Below are positions 43,600 through 52,544 of a DNA stretch of 64,000 bases, piece by piece. The translations under genes were made by a program, and so were the position numbers. The notes beneath the pieces are model-generated. The model ran no database searches, was not told where the DNA came from, and was given only the letters and a program-made list of their open reading frames with translations. Origin of the DNA: Bin80 sp965220365 (GTDB lineage Bacteria > Bacteroidota > Rhodothermia > Rhodothermales > Bin80). The stretch covers positions 3,348,001 to 3,412,000 of the forward strand of contig OZ244823.1 in assembly GCA_965220365.1 (NCBI GenBank), written 5' to 3'. The stretch's first letter is position 1, and every line of letters starts with the position of its first letter.

Positions 43600-46023
43600 A
43601 TGTACCGCGTTGCCCTTTTTATTCCACTGCTTTTTACTGCGCAGGTGGCTGCACAGTCCTGGGGGACGGTTCAGGGCACAGTCACTGAATCCGGCAACGG
43701 TCTGGCACTCCCGGGAGTGAGTGTTCTCGTCAACGACACAAATTTCGGTACGGCCTCAAATGACTCCGGAAGCTATACCCTACAGCTTCCTACAGGGAGA
43801 TATGCTCTGCGATTTTCGTACGTAGGATTTGCCAGTCACCTCGATTCTGTAGTCGTATCAGCACGCTCCATCACGACTCTGAACGTCCAACTCGTCCCCA
43901 CGATCCTTGAAGGCGAGGAACTCGTGGTGGAAGACGAAACTATACTTGGCGCCGGTGTACAGCAGATTGCACCGGAGCAGGTGCGCCGGATGCCGTCTCC
44001 CTTCAAAGGATTTCAGGCGCTCTTAGTGTTGCCCGGGGTGTCTGCCAACAACGAGCTCTCCAATCAATATTCTGTGCGCGGAGGGGGATTCAACGAGAAT
44101 CTGATCTTCCTCAACGGCTTCGAAATTCATATGCCGTTTCGCCCGAGACAGGGTGAGCAGGAAGGACTGGGACTCTTTAATCCAGAATTGGCACGCCGCA
44201 TTACCCTTTATACTGGAGGGTTCCCTACAAAGTATGGAGGCAAGATCTCCTCTGCATTGGATATTGAGTACGCTCCATCAACAGACTTTACAACCAGTGC
44301 AACCCTGTCCCTACTTGATGGCACTGCAACAGCCGCAGCAACCAATGGATCATTCTCCTGGCAAATTGGACTTCGCAAAGCTAGAGCTCGACGTTTTTTC
44401 TCAACCCAGGAGTTGAAAGGCAACTACCAACCTGATTACCAGGACATTCAGACACGACTTACCTACCGCCTGACTCCCCGTCACGAACTTGAATTTGTTG
44501 GACTCTACGCAGATCATGAATTCCGGTTGGACCCACGCGGACGGCGGACATTTTACGGAACGGTGTCTGCAGACGGCGGCTCTTCGGATATTCGATCCGT
44601 CTGGCTTTCCTATTCCAGTAACAGCGAAGAAGTAGATGGATATCAAACCGGCCTTGCCGGGCTGCGCCTGAAAAACCGCGTGGGTACAAGATGGACGCTT
44701 CAGCACGATGTAAGCCTGTACGCGACACGGGAACGGGAGTCCTACATACTCGAGGGAAATGCCATCCTGTATGATATTGTTACTGACAGCAATGCTGACC
44801 GTCTGGAAATTCCGCGAGGCTTGGCACGTCAGGAAGATTTGGCAAATAATACAATCACTATAACCACACTGGCAGGCCGGGGCCTCTACCACTGGACCAG
44901 TAGACGGCATGTGATTGAATCTGGCTGGCATCTAAAACGATTCGCCTTTGATGACAGACTCATGGAAGAATCCATTGTCCTGGGGACCGACCTTGAGATG
45001 GAACCCGTTCGGATTGTTGTAGACAGTCTCAAGGGAACTACAACGCTCAATACTTCACAGATTAGTCTGCACGTCGAAGATTCCTACAGCATCAATGAGG
45101 CGACTCTCCTGAATGCAGGTATACGGACAGATTGGTATGAATTTAATCAGGAATGGACTTTTTCACCCCGAGCAAGTCTGCGTTATGAAGCATCGAAAGA
45201 ACTAACCCTCACCGCATCGGCCGGTATTTACTATCAGCAGCCTGCGTACCGCGAGCTGCGTGGCACTCCAGGGCCGGATGTGCCACTTGCCCAATCTCTG
45301 AACCGTTCCCTCCGCTCACAGCGCTCCGTACAAATGACTGGCGGCGCAGAGCTCTTTGTGCCACAAAGAAGACTCTACCTGCGCGGCGAAGCCTACTATA
45401 AGAAGCTGGCAAACCTGATCAGTTACTCCCTGGAAAATGTGAGAATTAACTACAGCGGGCTTAACGATGCAAGCGGTCACGTATACGGCCTGGATCTTCA
45501 GGCCAGAGGGGAATTTGTGCCCGGCATGGAAAGCTGGATTAATTACAGCTTCATGGTTGCACGTGAACGATTTCTTCCGCAGTACACCACGCATTTGAAT
45601 GCGGGCCTGCGGGCCAGACCTACAGACCAGCGTCATACCGTCGCTCTGTTTGTGCAGGACTACATCCCGATGGATCCTACCTGGAAACTGCATATGCGCA
45701 TCCTGTTCGGGAGTGGCCTCGCATATACTCCTCCAATCCCCGGTGAACGTGTTGGAAGCGTTGTCACCCAAATTCCAGGAAACAGACACTCTGCCAGATA
45801 TCCCGAATTCCGGCGAATTGACTTTGGGACTACAAAGATTATCACCTTGAGCAATCGTCCAAGACCCTTGCAGTTGGAAATTACCGCCGAGATGCTGAAC
45901 ATATTTGACATCATCAACACCGTTGCCTACTCCTGGCTACCAGATGCAACCGGCATCTGGCAGCGTATTCCAACACGCCTGACTCCGCGTACCATCAATC
46001 TACGACTGCGCACATCATTTTGA
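43600..46023 (+). CDS. TonB-dependent outer-membrane receptor
   Basis: 807 aa. A signal peptide (ending AQVAAQS) is followed by a carboxypeptidase-regulatory-like domain (residues 22-110, GTVTESGNGLALPGVSVLV), a plug (QIAPEQVRRMPSPFKGFQALLVLPGV, SVRGGGFNENLIFLNGFEI) and a 22-strand barrel ending in TINLRLRTSF. A plain TonB receptor type, not SusC (no SusD neighbour and no SusC-specific length). Imports an unknown siderophore, vitamin or oligomer. Confidence 0.9.
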   Translation: MYRVALFIPLLFTAQVAAQSWGTVQGTVTESGNGLALPGVSVLVNDTNFGTASNDSGSYTLQLPTGRYALRFSYVGFASHLDSVVVSARSITTLNVQLVPTILEGEELVVEDETILGAGVQQIAPEQVRRMPSPFKGFQALLVLPGVSANNELSNQYSVRGGGFNENLIFLNGFEIHMPFRPRQGEQEGLGLFNPELARRITLYTGGFPTKYGGKISSALDIEYAPSTDFTTSATLSLLDGTATAAATNGSFSWQIGLRKARARRFFSTQELKGNYQPDYQDIQTRLTYRLTPRHELEFVGLYADHEFRLDPRGRRTFYGTVSADGGSSDIRSVWLSYSSNSEEVDGYQTGLAGLRLKNRVGTRWTLQHDVSLYATRERESYILEGNAILYDIVTDSNADRLEIPRGLARQEDLANNTITITTLAGRGLYHWTSRRHVIESGWHLKRFAFDDRLMEESIVLGTDLEMEPVRIVVDSLKGTTTLNTSQISLHVEDSYSINEATLLNAGIRTDWYEFNQEWTFSPRASLRYEASKELTLTASAGIYYQQPAYRELRGTPGPDVPLAQSLNRSLRSQRSVQMTGGAELFVPQRRLYLRGEAYYKKLANLISYSLENVRINYSGLNDASGHVYGLDLQARGEFVPGMESWINYSFMVARERFLPQYTTHLNAGLRARPTDQRHTVALFVQDYIPMDPTWKLHMRILFGSGLAYTPPIPGERVGSVVTQIPGNRHSARYPEFRRIDFGTTKIITLSNRPRPLQLEITAEMLNIFDIINTVAYSWLPDATGIWQRIPTRLTPRTINLRLRTSF

Positions 46024-46084
46024 ATAATGATTCGCCAACCGATGGGCCCGACTGCTGTCTCCGACCGGGATTCACCTCAATGGC

Positions 46085-46105
46085 AACCCAATGCATTGGG
46101 TTTTG
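46085..46105 (+). terminator. Palindrome after the TonB receptor
   Basis: Perfect 18-bp palindrome AACCCAATGCATTGGGTT followed by TTG, 62 bp after the receptor stop. It can fold as a hairpin with a tiny loop and might end transcription; a protein-binding site is the alternative. Confidence 0.35.
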
Positions 46106-46175
46106 TATCACACGCCTACAATTGATTCGTTGAAGTATTCTGATCAGACGTAACAAACCCTTTTGCGTCTCTGCC

Positions 46176-46835
46176 ATGGCGCATCTGCAGTCCCTGCCGC
46201 CTCTCTGTCGATATTCGCGGTTCCTGGCCCTGATGGTGCTAGGATCACTGGCTGGAACTCAGGTCGCTGCTCAAGCTCCTTTAAAACCCGCAAAAGCTGC
46301 TGCATACAGCATCGTTCTACCGGGGCTAGGACACAAGTATACCAATGGGGGTAGGTGGAATCGACGGGCAGCACTCTATACAATTGCAGATGCAATCCTC
46401 GTAGCAGGCCTGGTCACAAGTGAATGGCAGCGCAGACATCTGGTTGAAAGTTATCAGACATGGGCTGCGTCCTATGCCGGTGTCACGAATGCAGGCAAAG
46501 ATCGTCGGTTTTATATCACCATCGGCAATCATCTTTCCTCTGATGACTATCGTGAAGCTCAGCTGCGAAACCGGCGCGTCGACTTAGTCAATTATGTAGA
46601 TGATCCAGCATTCCACTGGACATGGCAAAATATAAAGGATCTCCAGCGATATCGAGACCTCAGAAGAAGCTCCGAGTCATGGGCACAGCAAAGAGGAGGG
46701 ATTATCGCCGCACTCGTAGCCAACCGTGTAGTCTCCAGTGTATCCGCTCTGCTTGCGGCCCGGCGCAAGCGTGAAAGTAGCCTGCAGATCGCCGTCATCC
46801 CCGGTCCCACCGTCCGAGTTGCGTTTACCATGTAG
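46176..46835 (+). CDS. DUF5683 exported/membrane protein
   Basis: 219 aa. An N-terminal signal (residues 14-33, ending QVAAQAP) precedes KAAAYSIVLPGLGHKYTNGG, the DUF5683 signature (small-molecule or lipid-associated membrane proteins of Bacteroidota). Hydrophobic segments lie at about 65-82 (ADAILVAGLVTSEW) and 172-190. Role unknown. It stands between the TonB receptor and tRNA-Val. Confidence 0.75.
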   Translation: MAHLQSLPPLCRYSRFLALMVLGSLAGTQVAAQAPLKPAKAAAYSIVLPGLGHKYTNGGRWNRRAALYTIADAILVAGLVTSEWQRRHLVESYQTWAASYAGVTNAGKDRRFYITIGNHLSSDDYREAQLRNRRVDLVNYVDDPAFHWTWQNIKDLQRYRDLRRSSESWAQQRGGIIAALVANRVVSSVSALLAARRKRESSLQIAVIPGPTVRVAFTM

Positions 46836-46922
46836 TTTATGTGTACTGATCCTGGAGATTGATCCAAACTCTTCCAGGACAAGCGAATCCGCAAAAAACC
46901 CGTACCTTGGGGAATCTATCAC

Positions 46923-46999
46923 GGGTCCTTAGCTCAGTTGGTTAGAGCGCTACGTTGACATCGTAGAGGTCGATGGTTCGAATCCATTAGGACCCACCA
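46923..46999 (+). tRNA. tRNA-Val (anticodon GAC)
   Basis: 77 nt including encoded CCA. Acceptor GGGTCCT pairs with AGGACCC; the D loop has AGCTCAGTTGGTTAGAGC; the anticodon stem CTACG/CGTAG encloses loop TTGACAT (anticodon GAC, Val); the T arm is GATGG-TTCGAAT-CCATT. All stems pair. Confidence 0.96.
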
Positions 47000-47052
47000 A
47001 TCAGATCTGCATGTTCTGATTTCTTTGTTCTTCGAATCAAACATTTACTATC

Positions 47053-47571
47053 ATCGCAAAAAATATACAAACACGCATTAATGATGCCATTGATGCAAAC
47101 ATAGTACGAGTTGTTGATCCACAGGGAAAACATGGCGTGTACTCGCTTGAGAAAGCCATGGAAATGGCGCAGGAGCAGGCTCTGGATCTCGTTGAAATCG
47201 CGCCTAATGCCGATCCCCCTGTCTGTAAGATTATGGATTATGGGAAGTTTCTCTATGAGAAGAATAAAAAGGAACGCGATGCCCGCAAAAAACAACATCA
47301 GACACAACTCAAAGAAATCCGGTTTCGCCCTCGCACAGATACGCATGACTTTGAGTTCAAGGCAAAGCATGCCCGGGAATTTCTTATGGATGGTCACAAA
47401 GTGCGTGCCTATGTCCAATTCAGGGGCCGTGACATCATCTATAAGGAGCAGGGAATGCTCGTCCTTGCACGACTCGTTGATGCTCTGAAGGAGGTTTCCA
47501 AACTAGATCAGGAGCCTAGAATGGAGGGCCGACGCATGACTGCGATACTGACTCCATTAAAACCAAAGTAA
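47053..47571 (+). CDS. infC: Translation initiation factor IF-3 with non-AUG start
   Basis: About 172 aa. IF-3 N-domain (TRINDAIDANIVRVVDPQGK, EMAQEQALDLVEIAPNADPP) and C-domain (LKEIRFRPRTDTHDFEFKAK, VQFRGRD). The conserved start INDAI lies upstream of any ATG, GTG or TTG: between the in-frame stop at 47017 and the GTG at 47137 there is none. I therefore place the start at ATC 47053 (or ATC 47050). Rare AUU/AUC starts on infC are a known autoregulatory device, since IF-3 rejects them. First gene of the infC-rpmI-rplT-pheST cluster. Confidence 0.9.
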   Translation: MAKNIQTRINDAIDANIVRVVDPQGKHGVYSLEKAMEMAQEQALDLVEIAPNADPPVCKIMDYGKFLYEKNKKERDARKKQHQTQLKEIRFRPRTDTHDFEFKAKHAREFLMDGHKVRAYVQFRGRDIIYKEQGMLVLARLVDALKEVSKLDQEPRMEGRRMTAILTPLKPK

Positions 47572-47626
47572 CTGGGAACCTAGTCTCATCCCTGCGGTTC
47601 ATGCGGGTTCTGATTATTTCGGGACG

Positions 47627-47824
47627 ATGCCGAAGACTAAATCCAACAGTGGTGCAAAAAAACGTTTTTCCCGCACAGCCTCCGGGCGGCTGAAGCGTGC
47701 GCATGCGTACAAGAGTCATATCCTGACCAAAAAGAGCCGTAAACGCAAACGGGAGTTGGGGAAAAAGACCTTGATTGATAAAAGTGATGAACCACGTATC
47801 AATCGCCTGTTAGGATCCTCTTAG
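47627..47824 (+). CDS. rpmI: 50S ribosomal protein L35
   Basis: 65 aa, very basic. L35 pattern: MPKTKSNSGAKKRFSRTASG, then the Lys/Arg run KKSRKRKRELGKK. Lies between infC and rplT as in most bacteria. Confidence 0.95.
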   Translation: MPKTKSNSGAKKRFSRTASGRLKRAHAYKSHILTKKSRKRKRELGKKTLIDKSDEPRINRLLGSS

Positions 47825-47845
47825 TGATCGAAACATTTTTGAATT

Positions 47846-48214
47846 ATGCCACGCGCACGTAATAGGGTCGCCTCTCGCCAGCGGAGAAAGAAAGTCCTTG
47901 GTATGGCCAAGGGATACTGGGGGAGTCGAAGTAAAGTATATACCGTAGCAAAACATGCGGTTGATAAAGGACTGGAGTATTCCTACAGGGATCGCCGCAA
48001 GCGCAAGCAGCAGTTCAGACGACTCTGGATCGCTCGTATCAATGCAGCCGCGCGCCTCCACGGTACAACCTATTCGCGCCTGTCCGGTGCACTTCGTAAG
48101 CAGGAGATTGCCCTGAATCGAAAGGTTCTCGCGGATCTGGCCATGAACGAGCCTGCAGCCTTTGCACGCGTTGTACAGGAAGCCCATCAAGCAGACGATG
48201 CAATACCTGTCTAG
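47846..48214 (+). CDS. rplT: 50S ribosomal protein L20
   Basis: 122 aa. L20 hallmarks: MPRARNRVASRQRRKKVLG, AKGYWGSRSKVYTVAK and the C-terminal globular RLWIARINAAARLHGTTYS. L20 is an early assembly protein and in many bacteria represses its own operon; no leader site was identified here. Its last codons overlap the start of the Phe leader peptide. Confidence 0.96.
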   Translation: MPRARNRVASRQRRKKVLGMAKGYWGSRSKVYTVAKHAVDKGLEYSYRDRRKRKQQFRRLWIARINAAARLHGTTYSRLSGALRKQEIALNRKVLADLAMNEPAAFARVVQEAHQADDAIPV

Positions 48215-48254
48215 CGCTAGCGCATTTTTCTTTATCGGTACCTTACTTGGCTAG
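48198..48254 (+). CDS. Phe-rich leader peptide of the pheST attenuator
   Basis: An 18-codon ORF, MQYLSSASAFFFIGTLLG, starting inside the end of rplT. Three consecutive Phe codons (48225-48233) lie near its end, and the stop is at 48252-48254. An intrinsic terminator follows 28 bp later, before pheS. This is the layout of a translation-coupled attenuator, comparable in logic to the PheM leader of enterobacteria. The ribosome site is weak; translation may be coupled to rplT, whose stop it overlaps. Confidence 0.75.
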   Translation: MQYLSSASAFFFIGTLLG

Positions 48255-48320
48255 GGGCCGAATGTATGAAGGTGAGCACATTCCCGCCCCTGTGAATGCA
48301 GGCTTGGCGGGTTTTTTTTT
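48253..48320 (+). promoter_or_regulatory. pheST attenuator: antiterminator and terminator
   Basis: Terminator: CCCGCC-CCTG (48283-48292) pairs with CAGG...GGCGGG (48299-48311), then nine T (48312-48320), 8 bp before the pheS ATG. Antiterminator: AGGGGC at 48253-48258 can pair with GCCCCT at 48286-48291, which is the 5' arm of the terminator. A ribosome that finishes the leader sits on AGGGGC and lets the terminator form; one stalled at the Phe codons leaves it free. The pairings are seen; the mechanism is inferred. Confidence 0.75.
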
Positions 48321-48328
48321 GCAGTAAA

Positions 48329-49375
48329 ATGGATACAAGTATAGAAAAGCTCAAAACAACTGCTGCAAACATAACCAAGGAGATTTCCAGCGCCAAGCTT
48401 ACAACGGCTTCAGACAGGGAGGCATTCCGTATCCGTTTCCTTGGGCAAAAGCGTGGGTTGATTACCCAGCTCTTTAAAGAAATTCCGCACTTGCCAAAAG
48501 AGGATCGTCGCTCTGCAGGGCAGCTTTTGAATGCATTGCGAAAAGAGGCACAAACCGCACTTGATTCCGCCAATCAAAGTCCTCCTATAGATCCGATAAG
48601 TCTCTCCGAGATTGATCTTACACTTCCTGGCCGACGGAACCAATGGGCAGGATCCCGACATCCCATCACACTTGCACTGTCGAAAATCACGGACATCTTC
48701 CATCGCATGGGATTTACCATTGCAGAAGGCCCTGAAATGGAAGACGACTGGCATAACTTCACCGCGCTGAATTTTCCCAAGGATCATCCAGCCAGAGACA
48801 TGCAGGACACGCTCTTCATTGATGAAAAGAGTCCCGATCAACCCCGGATCATGATGCGGACCCATACCTCGCCTGTACAGATTCGCACGATGATGGCCGG
48901 GGAGCCTCCGTTTCGATTGATTGCTCCGGGCCGGGTCTACCGCAATGAAACGATTACGTACAAGTCCTATTGCCTTTTCCATCAGGTCGAAGGGTTGGTT
49001 GTTGACGAGGGGATCACAATGGCCGACCTGAAAGACACACTATACCGGTTTGCCCGTGCATTTTTTGGCGAAGATGTGAAACTACGCTATCGCTCCAGCT
49101 TTTTCCCGTTCACCGAACCCAGTGCAGAACTGGATATCTGGTGGGAGCTCCCTTACCACCCGGACGGAGGTCGCTGGATGGAAATCCTTGGCAGTGGCAT
49201 GGTGCACCCCAATGTCCTGAAAGCTGTGGGGATTGACCCTGAGCGTTACACTGGATATGCCTTTGGTATGGGAGTCGAACGCCCCGCCATGCTTCACTAT
49301 GATATCAAGGACATACGACTCTTTTACGAAAATGACGTGCGCTTCCTGGCGCAGTTTCAGGGAATTCCAGGATGA
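48329..49375 (+). CDS. pheS: Phenylalanine-tRNA ligase alpha subunit
   Basis: 348 aa from the ATG at 48329; an earlier in-frame start would lie in the terminator stem. An N-terminal coiled coil (residues 1-85) is followed by a class II core: motif 1 region TLALSKITDIFHRMGFTIAEGPE, motif 2 FRLIAPGRVYRNE, and motif 3 YTGYAFGMGVERPAML. It forms an alpha2-beta2 enzyme with PheT. Overlaps pheT by 4 bp (ATGA). Confidence 0.96.
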   Translation: MDTSIEKLKTTAANITKEISSAKLTTASDREAFRIRFLGQKRGLITQLFKEIPHLPKEDRRSAGQLLNALRKEAQTALDSANQSPPIDPISLSEIDLTLPGRRNQWAGSRHPITLALSKITDIFHRMGFTIAEGPEMEDDWHNFTALNFPKDHPARDMQDTLFIDEKSPDQPRIMMRTHTSPVQIRTMMAGEPPFRLIAPGRVYRNETITYKSYCLFHQVEGLVVDEGITMADLKDTLYRFARAFFGEDVKLRYRSSFFPFTEPSAELDIWWELPYHPDGGRWMEILGSGMVHPNVLKAVGIDPERYTGYAFGMGVERPAMLHYDIKDIRLFYENDVRFLAQFQGIPG

Positions 49376-51822
49376 AGATCTCATATAACTGGCTGTCAGA
49401 ATACGTAGATCACGGATTACCACCCGGAGAGCTTGCAGACTCCCTGACCATGTCCGGGCTGGAGGTTGAACATATAGAGCAAAGTGACCTCTCCCTGGAT
49501 GGTATCATTGTCGGACATGTGGTATCCGTCCACCCCCACCCGGAAGCAGATCGCCTGAGGCTTTGTGATGTTGATTTTGGAGATGGTGAGACCAAACAAA
49601 TTGTCTGCGGTGCTCCCAATGTTGCTGCAAATCAACGGGTTCCCGTTGCAACCGTTGGCACCAAACTGACGATCAACGAAAAAACCGTCAAAATCAGAAA
49701 ATCACAAATCCGTGGACAGGTGTCCATGGGGATGATTTGTGCAGAAGATGAACTGGGGCTATCTGAGGACCATCGTGGCATCATGGTTCTCACCGGCACT
49801 TCCACCGTCGGCGAGCCCCTGGAAGATTATCTACGTCGGGAGCATGGTCTTACCGGTGACACCACACTTGATTTAGCTATCACGCCAAACCGTCCCGATG
49901 CGATATGCCATTTTGGAGTTGCCCGAGACCTCTCTGCACTGCAGAATGTGCCACTGAAATTCCCTGATGTCACCATTCCATCTTCTGGGGCTGAGGCTGA
50001 AAAACACATTGATGTCCAGATCCAGTGCTCGGATGTATGTTGCCGATACACCGCAATGATTGTTCGGGGAGTCACGGTTGGACCTTCTCCCGTATGGCTA
50101 AAACGACGCCTGGAGTCGGTTGGGCTGCGATCCATTAACAATATCGTAGATGTGACGAATTTCGTGATGTATGAGTGTGGTCAGCCGCTACATGCATTTG
50201 ACTATGATCGTATCGCTCAAAAAAAGATTGTCGTCCGCGAATCTATGGCGGGCGAAAATTTTGTCACGCTCGATGAAAAAGAGCATACCTTAGAGGATGG
50301 GGTTGTACTGATTTGCGACGGAGAGCAACCGGTGGCCATTGGAGGACTTATGGGTGGAAAAAACTCTGAAGTTGATGACTCGACCGCGAATATATTGATT
50401 GAAAGCGCCTGGTTTGATCCAACGCGTACAAGACGTTCTTCCAAAGTACTGGGCATTTCGACTGATGCATCATACCGGTTTGAACGTGGGGTAGACACCG
50501 CACTCCAGCCATGGGCGGCTATGCGCACAGCCATGCTCATTGCAGAGCTGGCTGGAGGATCTATCGTCCCGGGGGTGGTTGATGCACACCCAAAATCGAA
50601 CCCTCCTTCTACCGTTGATTTGCGAATCTCCCGCATAAGCAAAATTCTTGGCATCCAGATTGAGCGCCAGAGAATCCTTCAAATTCTCAAATCCCTGGGG
50701 TTTGCACCACATGAGACCGCGGAGGGAATAGTTTCCTGCATCATCCCCACGTACCGGCCCGATGTTCACCTAGAGGTTGACCTGATTGAGGAGATTGCAC
50801 GAATTTATGGTCTCGAAAATATTGCCTTACCTAAACAGACTTTGTTACAATTATCTATCCCCCTACCCCGCCCAGCTGACCTGTTGCGGGAGCATGCACA
50901 CGCCCACTTGACCGGCCATGGATTCCGGGAAATCTATACAAACAGCCTATTACCGGATGATTTGGCCTCGCAGTTCAGCCAGCCAGTGCTTGATTCTGAT
51001 GATCCCCCGGCTCGTACCCTGAACGCGGTTTCCAAAACTATGGCAACCCTACGACCTTCGTTACTGCCTGGTATGCTGATGGCTATGCAGCGAAATGTGA
51101 ACCATTCTCAACGGGTATTGCGGTTTTATGAGTTTGGCCATGTCTTTCATCACAGCAAACGTGCAGCGGCCTACATTGAAAATTTTTCGGAATATGACGT
51201 ACTCCTGTTGGGGATCTGCGGTGCAGCCCGGCCCACAGGTTGGGATAGCGATCCGCGTGCTGCTGATTTCTTTGACCTAAAGGGGGATGTGGGTCAGCTA
51301 CTCAATGCATTACAGCTCAACACTTTGAGTATGCAACCCAACTATGAACCAACAGAGGTTACTGACTATCACATTACCCTTCACTCTGACAGTGCCAGAA
51401 TTGGAATCATTGCAAAACTATCCGGGGCGATCCAGGAAGCCTTTGACCTTCCCGACCCCGTCTTCTTTGCGGAATTCAACTGGACCCGACTCCTTCTTTT
51501 GCATGAAAAAAACTCTCATCAAACCTATACTCATATCTCGCCCTTTCCTGCTATGGAGCGAGATCTTGCGGTATCTGTAGACCAATCACAACCCGTTGGA
51601 CCCATGATCACCACATTGCGCGAAGTAGGCCAACCACTTCTAAAGAATGTAGATGTCTTTGACATATATACGGGAGATCGAATCCCTGTGGGTAAAAAAA
51701 GTATTGCCTTTTCGCTTCGCTTTGGAGGAAATCGAACCCTGCGTGACAAAGAAATTGATCGTGTGATGGGAGCTATTCTTAATGCTTTTTCTGAACAATT
51801 TGGTGCCACATTGCGCAGTTGA
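49372..51822 (+). CDS. pheT: Phenylalanine-tRNA ligase beta subunit
   Basis: 816 aa. Domain order: tRNA-binding EMAP-like domain (residues 40-150), B1 (NRPDAICHFGVARDLSAL), B3/B4 editing domain (LKRRLESVGLRSINNIVDVTNFV), B5 domain (about 400-475), catalytic-like core (AHLTGHGFREIYTNS) and C-terminal FDX-ACB (from about 720, AMERDLAVSVDQSQPVG). Full length. Coupled to pheS by a 4-bp overlap. Confidence 0.96.
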   Translation: MKISYNWLSEYVDHGLPPGELADSLTMSGLEVEHIEQSDLSLDGIIVGHVVSVHPHPEADRLRLCDVDFGDGETKQIVCGAPNVAANQRVPVATVGTKLTINEKTVKIRKSQIRGQVSMGMICAEDELGLSEDHRGIMVLTGTSTVGEPLEDYLRREHGLTGDTTLDLAITPNRPDAICHFGVARDLSALQNVPLKFPDVTIPSSGAEAEKHIDVQIQCSDVCCRYTAMIVRGVTVGPSPVWLKRRLESVGLRSINNIVDVTNFVMYECGQPLHAFDYDRIAQKKIVVRESMAGENFVTLDEKEHTLEDGVVLICDGEQPVAIGGLMGGKNSEVDDSTANILIESAWFDPTRTRRSSKVLGISTDASYRFERGVDTALQPWAAMRTAMLIAELAGGSIVPGVVDAHPKSNPPSTVDLRISRISKILGIQIERQRILQILKSLGFAPHETAEGIVSCIIPTYRPDVHLEVDLIEEIARIYGLENIALPKQTLLQLSIPLPRPADLLREHAHAHLTGHGFREIYTNSLLPDDLASQFSQPVLDSDDPPARTLNAVSKTMATLRPSLLPGMLMAMQRNVNHSQRVLRFYEFGHVFHHSKRAAAYIENFSEYDVLLLGICGAARPTGWDSDPRAADFFDLKGDVGQLLNALQLNTLSMQPNYEPTEVTDYHITLHSDSARIGIIAKLSGAIQEAFDLPDPVFFAEFNWTRLLLLHEKNSHQTYTHISPFPAMERDLAVSVDQSQPVGPMITTLREVGQPLLKNVDVFDIYTGDRIPVGKKSIAFSLRFGGNRTLRDKEIDRVMGAILNAFSEQFGATLRS

Positions 51823-51896
51823 TTCATAGTTGGCAATCTTAAATTGAACCTTTACCTTACCTTGGGTAGTTGAATGTCGTTCAGGAATATTGCATC

Positions 51897-52232
51897 ATGC
51901 CCGCCGAAAGAAAAGGTCAGCCTCAGGAAGCTGGATCACGTCAACTTGAGCACGAGTTTGATATTCCCTCGTCTATTGTTTTGCGGGGATCCGTATCCTT
52001 AAGGCAGTTGCGTGATCGTGTGCAAGCTGTGGTGAAAGAGCTTGACCATCTCAGAGAGAAAAATCGAAAACTTGCAAAACAGATTTCTGATCTTGAATCT
52101 GCTCCGAGCCAGTCTTCCAAGACAGCGAGCCTTACGTTTGAAGAAAACAGAGAACAGTTGCTTAAAAAGGTCAACTCCTTCATAAAAACAATTGACCATT
52201 ACTTGAGCATTAATGAAGAAAGGACCGATTAA
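51897..52232 (+). CDS. Coiled-coil protein upstream of zapA (ZapB-like)
   Basis: 111 aa from the ATG at 51897. The middle (residues 40-70, RDRVQAVVKELDHLREKNRKL) is a predicted coiled coil; the tail (EENREQLLKKVNSFIKTIDHYLS) is helical. It ends directly before the zapA ATG (adjacent bases), so the two are co-translated. Position and coiled coil suggest a partner of ZapA at the division ring, like ZapB, but sequence similarity alone would not prove that. Confidence 0.6.
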   Translation: MPAERKGQPQEAGSRQLEHEFDIPSSIVLRGSVSLRQLRDRVQAVVKELDHLREKNRKLAKQISDLESAPSQSSKTASLTFEENREQLLKKVNSFIKTIDHYLSINEERTD

Positions 52233-52541
52233 ATGAAGCATGAATCCATTACCGTGCGAATTCTGGATCGGGACTACCCCCTCTTAGTAGAGAGCAGTGA
52301 CGTTTCAACGATCTACAGCGTTGCTGAAAATGTAAATCAGCGGATGAAGGCTTTCAAGGAAAAACATCCAGAGCAACCTGATTTGGTGGCTGCCGTGTTT
52401 ATAGCTATGGAGTTGTCTGAAGAGCTGCTCGGTGCAAAAGAAACATCTAATGTTCTGTTGAACGCGATTGACCGGGAGGCAGATTACCTTGGCAGGGAGC
52501 TTACAAAGGCCTTAAAACATCCTCACACCTCCGAGCGATAG
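52233..52541 (+). CDS. zapA: Cell division protein ZapA
   Basis: 102 aa. N-terminal ZapA fold (SITVRILDRDYPLLVESSDVSTIYSVAENVNQRM), then a long helix (DLVAAVFIAMELSEELLGAKE). ZapA binds and bundles FtsZ. It begins on the base after the coiled-coil gene. A 6S RNA follows at once, a linkage (zapA-ssrS) well known in Proteobacteria. Confidence 0.88.
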   Translation: MKHESITVRILDRDYPLLVESSDVSTIYSVAENVNQRMKAFKEKHPEQPDLVAAVFIAMELSEELLGAKETSNVLLNAIDREADYLGRELTKALKHPHTSER

Positions 52542-52544
52542 CGG

